A DNA stretch of 64,000 nt, from NCBI GenBank assembly GCA_029262235.1, contig JAJCZU010000002.1, positions 372,001 to 436,000 of the forward strand, read 5' to 3'. The DNA is from Candidatus Eiseniibacteriota bacterium (GTDB lineage: Bacteria > Orphanbacterota > Orphanbacteria > Orphanbacterales > Orphanbacteraceae). Below, in pieces: positions 1-7,381 of this stretch. The notes under the pieces were generated by a model that was not told where the DNA came from, did no database searches, and saw nothing but the letters and a program-made list of their open reading frames with translations. A program made the position numbers and the translations under genes. Numbering within the stretch: position 1 is the first letter of the stretch; every line of letters begins with the position of its first letter.

Positions 1-348
1 TGCGAGGCGTTCGGATTCGAGAAGCACCTGGTCGTGCCCGGTGAAGACGGCACAATCGCCCACGCACAGCTCGTCTTCGGAAACGGAATGGTAATGCTCG
101 GCTCCGCGCACGCCAGCGAGTTCGACAATCTTCAGAAGCCGCCGAGCGCTCTGGGTGGTGCCGTATCGCAGAGCCCGTACATCATCGTCGACGACGCCGA
201 CAGACACTACGCACGAGCTGTCGCGGCGGGCGCGGAGATCGTGCGTGAAATCAAGGACGAGGACTACGGGGGCCGGGGCTACACTTGCCGCGATCCCGAA
301 GGGCACGTCTGGAACTTCGGCTCCTACGATCCCTGGGCCTCCGCCTGA
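1..348 (+). CDS. VOC (glyoxalase/bleomycin-resistance fold) family protein, 5'-truncated by window edge
   Basis: The reading frame is open from the first base, so the start lies outside the window. The visible 115 residues match the C-terminal part of a single VOC-domain protein: a strand with a glycine-rich turn (FGNGMVMLGSA), then a strand-helix segment (YIIVDDADRHYARAVAAGAEIV) and the closing DPEGHVWNFGSYDPW stretch, whose Glu-Gly-His region supplies a metal ligand in glyoxalase-type proteins. The family includes glyoxalases, dioxygenases and antibiotic-binding proteins, and substrate cannot be told from this fragment. A 137-base gap separates it from the next gene. Confidence 0.8.
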   Translation, partial: CEAFGFEKHLVVPGEDGTIAHAQLVFGNGMVMLGSAHASEFDNLQKPPSALGGAVSQSPYIIVDDADRHYARAVAAGAEIVREIKDEDYGGRGYTCRDPEGHVWNFGSYDPWASA

Positions 349-485
349 CATGCGCTTGCAGCGGCTCGTTGACTGGGAGGGGCGACTTCAGGTTTCGGCT
401 TTCAGGAGCTTCGGTGGGGAATCGCTGTCACGCCAGGCCGGCTCGGGACTGAGCAATGACGTCAGCTGGACAAAGGATGTGTCTC

Positions 486-989
486 GTGAACGACAATCAG
501 CCGCCAGTCGTGCCATCCAGTGAGCCGGAATCTCTCACTGACAAGGGCAAGACGGGCCGGTTCTGGCAGGTTTTCTGGCTTACATTCCTTGTCGTATCGC
601 TCGCCTACGCCTGGTACTCCTTCTATGCGCCATCCGTTGGCGGTGCCTGGGCTGCTGACTATGCGACGGCACAAAAACAGGCCGCCGAATCTGACAAACC
701 GATCATTGTCTTTTTCACTGCGAAGTGGTGCTCTCCCTGCCGGATCATGAAACGTGAAGTCTGGGCGGATGATCAGGTGATGGCTGCGGTCAACGAAGGG
801 TTCATTGCGGTGGCGATTGATGTGGATGACCCTGACGCAGCTGCAACAGTGGCTCGTTACGGCGTTGGTGTCACGCCGACGACCATCATCACGGATGCAA
901 AAGGAAATGTCCTGCAGAATCGACAAGGGCGGATAAGCAAGGCTGACTTTCTTGCAATGTGCTGCCCCGGGCATCAGGCAACATCGTAA
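486..989 (+). CDS. Membrane-anchored thioredoxin-fold protein (CSPC active site)
   Basis: Predicted 167-residue thiol-disulfide protein. An N-terminal cytoplasmic stretch (about 1-25) is followed by one membrane segment (about 26-47) and a thioredoxin fold with the redox motif W-C-S-P-C at Cys82/Cys85, a cis-proline region (GVTPTTII) and a closing helix. Being tethered with the fold outside, it probably works on thiols of periplasmic or surface proteins. GTG 486 is chosen because AAGGA lies 8 bases upstream; ATG 477 and ATG 456 are in frame but lack such a site. The C-terminal CC pair at about 154-155 is unusual. It could equally be a DsbD-like or cytochrome-maturation reductase; the partner is unknown. 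Confidence 0.8.
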   Translation: MNDNQPPVVPSSEPESLTDKGKTGRFWQVFWLTFLVVSLAYAWYSFYAPSVGGAWAADYATAQKQAAESDKPIIVFFTAKWCSPCRIMKREVWADDQVMAAVNEGFIAVAIDVDDPDAAATVARYGVGVTPTTIITDAKGNVLQNRQGRISKADFLAMCCPGHQATS

Positions 990-999
990 GGGCCGATCA

Positions 1000-1533
1000 G
1001 TGCATGTAGTATTCATTCATGGCCCGGCTGCTGCGGGCAAATTCACGATCGGCTCGATGCTGAGCAGGCGAACGGGCCTGCCCCTCTTTCATAACCATCT
1101 CACTGTCGATCTCGCCAAGGTCCTGTTCGACTTTGGAACCGAGGGATTCAACCGCCTCCGGGCGGAGATCTGGAGGTCAGCCTTTAGAGAGGCTGCAGCG
1201 GCGAGGCGATCTTTCATCTTTACGTTTCACCCCGAAGCAACAGTGAGTCCGATACTCATTGTTGATCTCGTCGCGATCGTCGAGCAAGCGGGCGGCCGAG
1301 TACATTTCGTCGAGCTGATGTGCTCGACCTCCGGAATACTGGAGCGCCTGAGTAACGAGTCGCGCACACGCTTCGGGAAACTCACAGACAAGAAGCTGTA
1401 TACTGAGATTCAGCGCGAGGGCGGCTTCCAGTTTCCACCGCTCCCAACACCTGTCGTGACAATTGATACCGAGATTGTTGGAGCTGAGGATGCTGCAGTC
1501 GAGATCGAGAACGCGCTTTCAAAAGTGGTCTGA
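1000..1533 (+). CDS. P-loop kinase-like protein (AAA/shikimate-kinase-like)
   Basis: 177-residue protein beginning with a strand and P-loop: H-G-P-A-A-A-G-K-F-T at residues 7-16. The usual Ser/Thr after the Walker A lysine is Phe, with Thr one place later. The following LPLFHNHLTVDL stretch is typical of a family of small nucleotide-binding proteins annotated as AAA or shikimate-kinase-like. A late lid-like region (RFGKLTDKKLY) fits a small-molecule kinase, but no substrate is known. GTG 1000 is chosen because a GTAAGGG site sits about 8 bases upstream and the family begins right before this strand. It follows the thioredoxin gene by 10 bases and may be co-transcribed. Confidence 0.65.
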   Translation: MHVVFIHGPAAAGKFTIGSMLSRRTGLPLFHNHLTVDLAKVLFDFGTEGFNRLRAEIWRSAFREAAAARRSFIFTFHPEATVSPILIVDLVAIVEQAGGRVHFVELMCSTSGILERLSNESRTRFGKLTDKKLYTEIQREGGFQFPPLPTPVVTIDTEIVGAEDAAVEIENALSKVV

Positions 1534-1665
1534 CAACTCGCTGAGCTCTGGAGGTCAGGCGAGCAGGTTGCTGGCAAAGGTAGCCGGACTACGGAGTGAA
1601 TTCGGCGGCGTGATCGCTCGGGCGGAGTCGGAGAGCTCCCGGATGAATCTGAGCCGACGATGGCG

Positions 1666-1679
1666 TATACTGTCGCTCT
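1666..1679 (+). promoter_or_regulatory. -10 box adjoining a start codon (leaderless promoter candidate)
   Basis: TATACT at 1666-1671 lies 8 bases before ATG 1680. Transcription would begin at or next to the start codon, and no Shine-Dalgarno sequence is present. No convincing -35 hexamer is visible 16-18 bases upstream. The second nucleotidyltransferase module (5171) has the same arrangement. Confidence 0.45.
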
Positions 1680-1883
1680 ATGGACACTCGTGCTGAAGCC
1701 GCCGACCTACAGGCTCGCATTCACCGCAATCTCTCGGGATCAGAGCGCCTGCTCATTGCGATGCAGATGAGCGTGGCGGCCCGCGATCTGGCTTTGTCCC
1801 GGCTCCGGCTGGAGCATCCGGAATGCGATGAGGCCGCGCTCCTGCGATTGTATCTGCATCTCCAGTTCGGTATCCCGGTATGA
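1680..1883 (+). CDS. Small partner protein of a nucleotidyltransferase (putative antitoxin-like)
   Basis: 67-residue helical protein with no signal or membrane segment. It contains an L-S-G-S-E-R-L-L-I-A-M-Q-M-S stretch at 18-31, resembling the L-S-P-A-E-R-x-x-x-x-W-E-L-T core of the small gene at 5183 that also precedes a nucleotidyltransferase. It overlaps the next gene by 4 bases (ATGA), indicating translational coupling. Such small gene plus nucleotidyltransferase pairs are often toxin-antitoxin or defence-type modules. Which partner is toxic cannot be told from sequence. The ATG lacks a ribosome binding site and sits just below a -10 box. Confidence 0.6.
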   Translation: MDTRAEAADLQARIHRNLSGSERLLIAMQMSVAARDLALSRLRLEHPECDEAALLRLYLHLQFGIPV

Positions 1884-2446
1884 ACCCGGACGATATCCTC
1901 GGGCGAGTCGTGGGAGCCCTCGACAAAGCTGGAATCCCCTACATGCTGACGGGGTCGTTCGCGAGCTCCTTCCATGGCGTGCCCCGGGCAAGCCAGGACA
2001 TCGACATTGTCGTGGATCCGACCGAAGAGCAGTTGACCGCTCTGGTGAGTTCTTTCCCTGCCCCTGACTACTACGTGGATCTCGAAGTCGCCCGGGAAGC
2101 CCGGCGGGAAGAGTCCATGTTCAACGTGGTCGACATGAACACGGGCTGGAAGATCGATCTGATCATTCGGAAGTCGCGTCCGTACAGCCGGCAGGAGTTT
2201 GACCGGCGCGTCAAAGCCGTCCTTCATGGTCAGGAGCTGTTTGTAACGAGCGCGGAGGATATCGTTCTCGTAAAGTTGGAATGGGCGAAGATCGGTCGCT
2301 CGGAAAGGCAGATCGAGGACGTGGCGGCGATTCTCAAGTTACGCCGGGGTTCTCTGAACGAGGAGTACCTCGGCCGATGGGTGCGGGAGTTGGGGATCGC
2401 GGATCAATGGGACAGGGCACGGCGGCTTGCCGGGTTGGAACCGTAG
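1880..2446 (+). CDS. Nucleotidyltransferase-fold protein (AbiEii/MNT-like)
   Basis: 188 residues. The polymerase-beta-type nucleotidyltransferase signature is present: T-G-S at 24-26 and D-I-D at 40-42, with a third acidic strand in W-K-I-D-L-I (about 93). The C-terminal half carries A-E-D-I-V-L-V-K-L-E-W-A and an I-E-D-V-A motif, as in AbiEii-like and related stand-alone nucleotidyltransferases that modify tRNA or proteins. It overlaps its small partner by 4 bases. It probably acts in the cytoplasm as the enzymatic half of a toxin-antitoxin-like pair. A housekeeping nucleotidyltransferase is the alternative. A dead relative lies at 9880-10005. Confidence 0.75.
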   Translation: MNPDDILGRVVGALDKAGIPYMLTGSFASSFHGVPRASQDIDIVVDPTEEQLTALVSSFPAPDYYVDLEVAREARREESMFNVVDMNTGWKIDLIIRKSRPYSRQEFDRRVKAVLHGQELFVTSAEDIVLVKLEWAKIGRSERQIEDVAAILKLRRGSLNEEYLGRWVRELGIADQWDRARRLAGLEP

Positions 2447-2460
2447 AGGACGAACACACC

Positions 2461-2884
2461 ATGGTGAATGAACCTGCACTTTCCGATCAGATCGCCCAGG
2501 GAAGCAGCCCGGCGCGTAGGACCTGCGGGCCCGGTCGCCGGCGTTGATCCGGGGCGCGGCATGCTCACTGTGGCGGCGGAGCTGGGTCCGGATGTGGAGT
2601 GGCGCGAGGCTGACATCGATGCTTTGACCGCGCTCTTCAAAAGTGCGGGACTGACGGCGGTGGACGTCCGGACGGAGACGGGTACGGCTCGCTTTCCGAG
2701 TATCAGGACGATGGTCGAGGCGGACCTCCGGGGTTGGTTGCCGGTCATGGGAGTCTTGCTCGAAGACCACCAGATTCAGAACATTCTTGGGAAGGCGGAG
2801 CTTGCTCTTGCGGACTACGTCACGAGAGAGGGTGAGGTTGCGTTCGATGCGCCCGCACACATCGTGACAGGCACCAGGCCGTGA
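2461..2884 (+). pseudogene. SAM-dependent methyltransferase remnant (internally deleted)
   Basis: The original N-terminus (MVNEPALSDQIAQ) is read from ATG 2461 but hits a stop at 2545. In the next frame follow REAARRVGPAGPVAGVDPGRGML (motif I/II region) and then, without motifs III-V, a C-terminal part that matches the intact methyltransferase at 24745-25548 closely: RFPSIRTMVEADLRGWLPVMG and FDAPAHIVTGT against FDSPAHIVTGT. About half of a ~270-residue enzyme is missing, apparently by two deletions, one causing a frameshift. The catalytic SAM pocket is destroyed. It lies 14 bases after the nucleotidyltransferase. An expressed 138-residue C-terminal protein from TTG/ATG 2468 is possible but unlikely. 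Confidence 0.75.
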
Positions 2885-2942
2885 CGGTATCCTGGAACGC
2901 ATTGTGAGTTCTAAACTGATGTGCACTCTGTAGGAGGTATTG

Positions 2943-3422
2943 ATGAAACTTGAGAAGTTCCGACTCGTTAACCCCGGGGAAGGCACCGCATACGAGTTCC
3001 CTGGTTTCGCAATGACGATCGTCGTGCTGGTGAGCAGCGACGACTCAGATGGACAGTACTCGGTCTTCGAATCGATCCATGAGCCGGGGAGTGGTGCGCC
3101 GCTGCATATCCATGAGAGACAGCACGAATCTGCCTATGTGGTATCGGGAGAATTCCTCATCCAGAAAAGTAATAAGCCGGTGCAGCGGGTGGGGCCTGGC
3201 ACATATCTCCATTTTCCGATGGGGCTCGCTCATGCGTTCAAATGCGTGGGGGAGACAACTGGAAAGATTCTGTTCTGGATGTCTCCCGGTGGCTTTGAGA
3301 AGTTCTTTGCCACTGCGGCGGCCAAGATTGGAAGCGGCCCACCCGATATGGCGGTGATGACCGAAATCGGCAAGGAATACGACTCCATCATTATTGGTCC
3401 CCCGATTGCAGCGGCAGAGTAA
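2943..3422 (+). CDS. Cupin-domain protein
   Basis: 159-residue single-domain cupin. Motif 1 appears as G-A-P-L-H-I-H-E-R-Q-H-E (about 55-66), supplying the two or three His and one Glu metal ligands, and motif 2 as P-M-G-L-A-H-A-F with the last His. No signal peptide is seen. AGGAGG ends 5 bases before ATG 2943, a strong site. Cupins of this short type include dioxygenases, isomerases and sugar-binding regulators; nothing here selects among them. It stands alone between a methyltransferase remnant and a shortened GNAT gene. Confidence 0.8.
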   Translation: MKLEKFRLVNPGEGTAYEFPGFAMTIVVLVSSDDSDGQYSVFESIHEPGSGAPLHIHERQHESAYVVSGEFLIQKSNKPVQRVGPGTYLHFPMGLAHAFKCVGETTGKILFWMSPGGFEKFFATAAAKIGSGPPDMAVMTEIGKEYDSIIIGPPIAAAE

Positions 3423-3447
3423 CAATGCCCTGGCCCGTCAGGCCCTT

Positions 3448-3780
3448 ATGAAAGTCACCCTGATACGTTGCGATCAGAACGGCACGCCTGTTCAATCCGT
3501 TCCGGATATGACCGAAGAACTTGCCGCTAACTGCCAGGCCACGGCTGACCTCTATCGCCGCGTGGGTTACAGAGAGCCATGGGTCGGCTACGTCGCTGTT
3601 GTTAATAATCGTGGCGTTGGTGGTGGCGCGTTTGTCGGTCCGCCTGAGGAGGGTTATGTGGAGATTGCATACTTCACGCTCAAGGAAGAGCAAGGCCGGC
3701 GATATGCGTCGCAAACGGCCGCAGGTCTTGTGGCAATCGCTCGTGCTGATGCCGGTGAGGTCTGGGAGTGGCGAGCCTGA
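3448..3780 (+). pseudogene. GNAT acetyltransferase, internally shortened
   Basis: The 110-residue frame starts like a GNAT enzyme (YVAVVNNRGVGGGAFVGPP, then YVEIAYFTLKEEQGRRYASQ), which covers the beta-bulge strands and the R/Q-x-x-x-G/A acetyl-CoA loop. After GLVAIARAD it jumps straight to G-E-V-W-E-W, a typical end of such enzymes. The last strands and helix (normally some 40-60 residues, with the N-E-x-S motif) are missing. The join is in frame, so a stable short protein might still be made, but acetyl-CoA binding should be impaired. ATG 3448 is preferred because homology begins there. Confidence 0.55.
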
Positions 3781-3829
3781 CATATTGTCATCGTGGCGGT
3801 CCGCTGAACTCAAACGTTAGGAGCTTCTC

Positions 3830-4360
3830 GTGCGAATCCTGGGCGTATCCGGTAGCTTGAGGGAGGCATCAACCAATACGAGACTATTGGTTGCTGCGAA
3901 ACAGCTGGCGCCATCAGAAGTGAAAATGCATGTGACGTCATGTGTGGGGAGATTGCCCCTGTTCACTCCAGACGCGCAGACATCCGGTGTGCCTGCCGTT
4001 GATGAGTGGGTGGAGGAAGTGCGGTCTGCCGACGGCATTGTCATTTCGACTCCTGAGTACGCCGGGGGCTATCCGGGAGCTTTGAAGAACGCATTTGACT
4101 GGTTGGTCGGCACTGACGCATACATCGACAAGCCTTTCATGCTGCTGAAAGCCAGCCCTCGATCCATCCTCGCCCAGGACACTTTCGCGAAAGTACTCGA
4201 GACGATGTCCGGAGTGCATATAGAGAGCGCCTCAGTTACGATCCCTTTGCTCGGTACCACGCTGGACGTGCCGGACATCATTGAGAATCGAGAGTTCGCC
4301 GAAGCCATTCGAGAAGCGATCCTTCAGTTCGCGTCTGATGTGAAGAGGCGTGGAATCTGA
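3830..4360 (+). CDS. NADPH-dependent FMN reductase family protein
   Basis: 176-residue flavodoxin-fold oxidoreductase. The phosphate-binding loop G-S-L-R-E-A-S-T-N is at residues 8-16, the flavin-contacting T-P-E-Y-A-G-G-Y-P-G-A-L-K-N-A-F-D-W motif near 74-91. These are hallmarks of the FMN_red/ArsH/SsuE-like group that reduces flavin, quinones, azo dyes or chromate with NAD(P)H in the cytoplasm. GTG 3830 is chosen; TAGGAG lies 6 bases upstream. The spacer just before it (3806-3822) resembles the right end of an integron attC site, but the matching left half was not found. Confidence 0.85.
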   Translation: MRILGVSGSLREASTNTRLLVAAKQLAPSEVKMHVTSCVGRLPLFTPDAQTSGVPAVDEWVEEVRSADGIVISTPEYAGGYPGALKNAFDWLVGTDAYIDKPFMLLKASPRSILAQDTFAKVLETMSGVHIESASVTIPLLGTTLDVPDIIENREFAEAIREAILQFASDVKRRGI

Positions 4361-4514
4361 AAGTCATGCCGCCGGGGGGAATTTCGCCGAGTTTATCGCA
4401 ACCGACTAGGCGATTGGGCTCCACCGGAATCGTGACTGCGAGCAGCAGGAGAAACTCACAGAGTGCCGTATCTAGATCGGGGGGCGCGTGAAATGAGCAG
4501 ACGGGCTTCCGCAC

Positions 4515-4955
4515 GTGCGGAGCATTTCGAGTATCGGCGAAATCAACAGGTGCGTCGGCACGGGAGGCTGGGATGGCACCTTTAGTTTCGGCGGACCGTA
4601 TAAGAGTTCTCCTCAATCGGTTTCGCGAGCGACTTTGGGTGGAGATGAACACACGCAGAAGTACGACCGCGTAGAAGTGCCTGAAGTCTCGGTGCGGGAT
4701 ATGTTCGATGACGCTTTCACGGCGATTGCACGTGACGGCGCGGGTGTGGTCGAGGTGTCGGTGCGGCTGCAAAAAGCACTGTGCTGTCTCGCATCGATCG
4801 GCGATGGGGAAATGCGAGAGGCCGCCGAGTACCACCGGCGGCTGGCCCTGAAACGGGCGCAAATTGCGCTGGATATGGCGGAGGATTTGACAGCCGTTCG
4901 AGACGCGGGCGGCTTCGCTGAGTCAGGTGCTTCGTCAAAAGCTCAGAGAGAGTGA
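4515..4955 (+). pseudogene. C-terminal remnant resembling DUF2254 membrane protein
   Basis: Residues from about 50 onward (VPEVSVRDMFDDAFTAIARD, then VRLQKALCCLA and a closing A-L-K-R-A-x-I-A-L-D helix) resemble the soluble C-terminal tail of DUF2254 proteins, which are normally over 400 residues with four N-terminal membrane segments. None of the membrane part is present. The first 45 residues have no recognisable counterpart. No ribosome binding site precedes ATG 4515. I regard it as a decayed 3' end; a small genuine cytoplasmic protein is the alternative. The stretch 4361-4514 and the 227 bases after it (4956-5182) show nothing identifiable. Confidence 0.4.
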
Positions 4956-5170
4956 AGTTCAACTCATCGGCCATGATCATCGAACAAGAAAACACGGCTC
5001 CCGCCGACGAGGATGCGGTAGGAAGTCTGATCTGCGTGGGCCCGTTTGTCGTGGCATCGGGCTGCGCAGGCGGAATTGAAGGCAGCAGGCAGGCCGAGCG
5101 AGAAAAGATCCTGGTCAGCATACAGCGAATGCGAGTGTTCTATGCTCGTGCCCATCACGCGCTGCGATGG

Positions 5171-5182
5171 TATAATGAAACA
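5171..5182 (+). promoter_or_regulatory. -10 box adjoining a start codon (leaderless promoter candidate)
   Basis: A perfect TATAAT at 5171-5176 ends 6 bases before ATG 5183. The transcript would start essentially at the A of the start codon, and no Shine-Dalgarno sequence is present. No clear -35 hexamer is visible. Confidence 0.5.
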
Positions 5183-5383
5183 ATGGCACGCAACGTATCA
5201 GTTACCACCCGGCGGCTCGGTGAAGTCGAGAATCCGATGCGCGCGGCGGACGACCTCTCGCCGGCGGAGCGGATCGCCCTGGTGTGGGAGCTGACCTCAC
5301 AGGCCCTTGTATTCCAAGGCGGCACGGATGCTCAACAAAGATTATCGCGACATATTGTTCGAACTCTCGGAGGCGGGAGCTGA
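5183..5383 (+). CDS. Small partner protein of a nucleotidyltransferase (putative antitoxin-like)
   Basis: 66-residue protein with a D-D-L-S-P-A-E-R-I-A-L-V-W-E-L-T helix (23-38) and a basic tail (L-S-R-H-I-V-R-T-L). This arrangement, with the gene running 56 bases into the following nucleotidyltransferase, is recurrent in bacterial genomes and is usually left hypothetical. Its core resembles that of the small gene at 1680, which also precedes a nucleotidyltransferase. I infer an antitoxin-like or regulatory role. A longer in-frame start at 4952 exists, but the conserved part and the TATAAT box support ATG 5183. Confidence 0.6.
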   Translation: MARNVSVTTRRLGEVENPMRAADDLSPAERIALVWELTSQALVFQGGTDAQQRLSRHIVRTLGGGS

Positions 5384-5777
5384 GTACCTGCTGGTCGGTG
5401 CCTATGCGCTGGCTTCACACGGACTCGTGCGCGCCACCTCCGATATCGATCTCTGGGTAAGACCCACTGCGGACAACGCCGAGCGCGTAGTAGCAGCTCT
5501 GGTGGCATTCGGAGCCCCGACCGACCAATTCTCTGTAGCTTCATTTACTCAACCGGATCAGGTCCTCCAGATCGGTGTGGCGCCGCTGCGGATTGATCTC
5601 CTCACCAGCGTAACCGGGCTGGAGTTTGATCGCGCCTGGGCTCGAAGGGTCGAAGTAGAACTGGAAGGTTTGACAGTACATGTCTTGTGCCTGGAGGACC
5701 TGGCGACCAACAAGAAGGCGACGGGGCGCCCCCAGGATATCGTTGACCTGCGCTGGATCGACGAGTCGAAAGACTAG
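5328..5777 (+). CDS. Nucleotidyltransferase-fold protein (DUF6036/AbiEii-like)
   Basis: 149 residues. V-G-A-Y-A-L at 23-28 corresponds to the G-S/G-A loop and D-I-D at 39-41 to the metal-binding pair of nucleotidyltransferases. The third acid lies in L-R-I-D-L-L. The C-terminal L-E-D-L-A-T-N-K-K-A-T-G-R-P-Q-D-I-V-D motif is characteristic of the small stand-alone family found next to short partner genes. It begins inside the partner gene (56-base overlap), so translation is probably coupled. It is shorter than and distinct from the protein at 1880, so this is a second independent module and not a copy. Confidence 0.75.
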   Translation: MLNKDYRDILFELSEAGAEYLLVGAYALASHGLVRATSDIDLWVRPTADNAERVVAALVAFGAPTDQFSVASFTQPDQVLQIGVAPLRIDLLTSVTGLEFDRAWARRVEVELEGLTVHVLCLEDLATNKKATGRPQDIVDLRWIDESKD

Positions 5778-5966
5778 TTCCTTCCGCTTTGCGAGTCAGA
5801 AGCGAGTTGACACAGTTTGGCCTGCTCGAAAGGCTGTCGAACTACGGAAGCACGGCAACATCAGCGCGATTCTCATCGAACTCGGCTTTCCGTTTGATGC
5901 TTGTAGTCAGGCGGCCCTTGCGATGTACAATTCACCCACACTCCGATCTCTAGCGCTGGCGGAATA

Positions 5967-6071
5967 ATGAGACTTCCCAATCTTTTCACAGCTCTGATCG
6001 CGCCGCTCCTGTCGGTTGCTTTTCTCTTTGCGATCGGCTGTGCCTCAGGGGGACCCCGCGCCGTCACATAA
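5967..6071 (+). pseudogene. Truncated lipoprotein leader (34 residues)
   Basis: ATG 5967 opens a 34-codon frame: a hydrophobic signal segment ending in F-A-I-G-C, a good lipobox, then S-G-G-P-R-A-V-T and a stop. A mature lipoprotein of only ten residues is implausible, so this looks like the surviving 5' end of a lipoprotein gene. No strong ribosome binding site is seen. The rest of the 412-base stretch 5778-6189 holds no recognisable gene. Confidence 0.35.
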
Positions 6072-6189
6072 ACCCGATGGACACCCTCTTCAAGATCCGT
6101 AGCCTCAGCAAAGGGCGCCATGACCGGTGCGAGCCGTAACGCCAGGTATGATTGAAATTATGGTTCCGCATGTTTGAGGGAGGTGTCGT

Positions 6190-6594
6190 ATGAGCAGGCT
6201 GGTAATTTCGTTTCTGGGCTGCGCGTTCATTGCCATTTTGGGAAGCGCATGTAGCGATGCCGACGATTCGCAGTCTCCGAAGTACATGTATTCGTGGGCG
6301 TCCGTTGATTCGGTCAATGTCCTGCAGCGCTCTGAGAATGCGGTCGAACTCGAATTGATCGGCCAGTTGCCGTCCGGGTGCAGTGAATTCTCGTCGGCCG
6401 AGGTCACATTCGTTGAGCCGGACTCTCTACTCGTGCGGCTCGAGAGCAGGCGACCAACGAGGCTGGATTGCACGTTGGCAACGATTGTGTACAGTACCTC
6501 GATTGATCTGGTCGTTCCGCGCCCGGGAACCTACGGCATCAGGTTCCACAGTTTGGGGAGGACGAGATTCGAGTGGGAGTTCGCATTCGAATGA
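6190..6594 (+). CDS. Small lipoprotein of unknown function
   Basis: 134 residues. A signal peptide (1-20) ends in L-G-S-A-C, a lipobox with Cys21 as lipid anchor. The mature part is about 114 residues, beta-rich by pattern, and contains two further cysteines (about 60 and 95) that could form a disulfide. I recognise no family. GGGAGG lies about 8 bases before ATG 6190, a strong site. It is probably an envelope protein made from its own message. Confidence 0.65.
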   Translation: MSRLVISFLGCAFIAILGSACSDADDSQSPKYMYSWASVDSVNVLQRSENAVELELIGQLPSGCSEFSSAEVTFVEPDSLLVRLESRRPTRLDCTLATIVYSTSIDLVVPRPGTYGIRFHSLGRTRFEWEFAFE

Positions 6595-6661
6595 TCGGGC
6601 CGAAGGGACGTCGGTTCTCGGTCTGGGATACGACTCAAGGAGTGCTAGTGAGCGAAAAACC

Positions 6662-7222
6662 ATGACCATCCATTGCGCCGGAGCCGCGAGAGTCATGATC
6701 AAACAGTCACTGATAAGAGAGATTCTCGAGGGGTATCCCTTGCCCAGACTTGGTGTCCACGGGGTCGGGCACTGGGGGCGTGTTCTCGAGAACGGTTTGC
6801 GACTCAGTGAGGAAACGGGTGCGAAGAAAGAAGTCGTAGCACTCTTCTCGGTGTTCCATGACGCGAGACGCGAAAACGAAGACACGGATCCCGGCCACGG
6901 CCGGCGCGGCGCCGATTTAGCGCGGAGACTTCGGGCGGAGCACATGGCGCTGTCCGACGAGGACTTCGATCTCCTTGTCACGGCATGCGTGCATCATACG
7001 GATGGGCGCACGAAAGGCGATGTGACTGTTCAAACGTGCTGGGATGCGGATCGCTTGGATTTGTGGAGGGTTCTGATCGTTCCCGACGAAGCTTATCTAT
7101 GCACATCGGCGGCGAAGGACGAGTCGATGCAGGAGTGGGCACGCCCCAGGAGCTTGTCGGAGCACGTTCCGTCGTTTGTCAGGGAAGAATGGCTTGTTGG
7201 TCTGGATGAACTGGAAGCATGA
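6662..7222 (+). CDS. HD-domain phosphohydrolase-like protein
   Basis: 186 residues. The ordered metal-binding set of an HD domain is visible: H-G-V-G-H-W-G-R-V near 32-40, F-H-D-A-R-R near 66-71, C-V-H-H-T-D near 110-115 and D-A-D-R-L-D near 129-134. Small HD proteins of this form hydrolyse nucleotides or other phosphoesters in the cytoplasm, and the substrate is not predictable. ATG 6662 is the first in-frame start with plausible context; ATG 6695 would begin closer to the domain. The 159 bases that follow, up to the next gene, contain nothing recognisable. Confidence 0.7.
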   Translation: MTIHCAGAARVMIKQSLIREILEGYPLPRLGVHGVGHWGRVLENGLRLSEETGAKKEVVALFSVFHDARRENEDTDPGHGRRGADLARRLRAEHMALSDEDFDLLVTACVHHTDGRTKGDVTVQTCWDADRLDLWRVLIVPDEAYLCTSAAKDESMQEWARPRSLSEHVPSFVREEWLVGLDELEA

Positions 7223-7381
7223 AGTAGGGACGACAGAGCGCTATCGTGCGGAGCTGAGCCTGGCGGAAAGGGCCCGGAGTAGTGATTATCTGGTTCGGGC
7301 GAGTGCGGCTGACGCGTTCCTCTACGGTATTCCAGTTCTTGTCGTCGGGCGGCAGCAAGCTGCGCGGAAGGGAGAGGCGAG

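Noticed and set aside
3781-3822. Possible integron attC site before the FMN reductase gene
   Set aside because: GAACTCAAACGTTAGGA resembles the right end of attC sites, but the left half does not pair with it, no second site was found in the belt, and no integrase is present.
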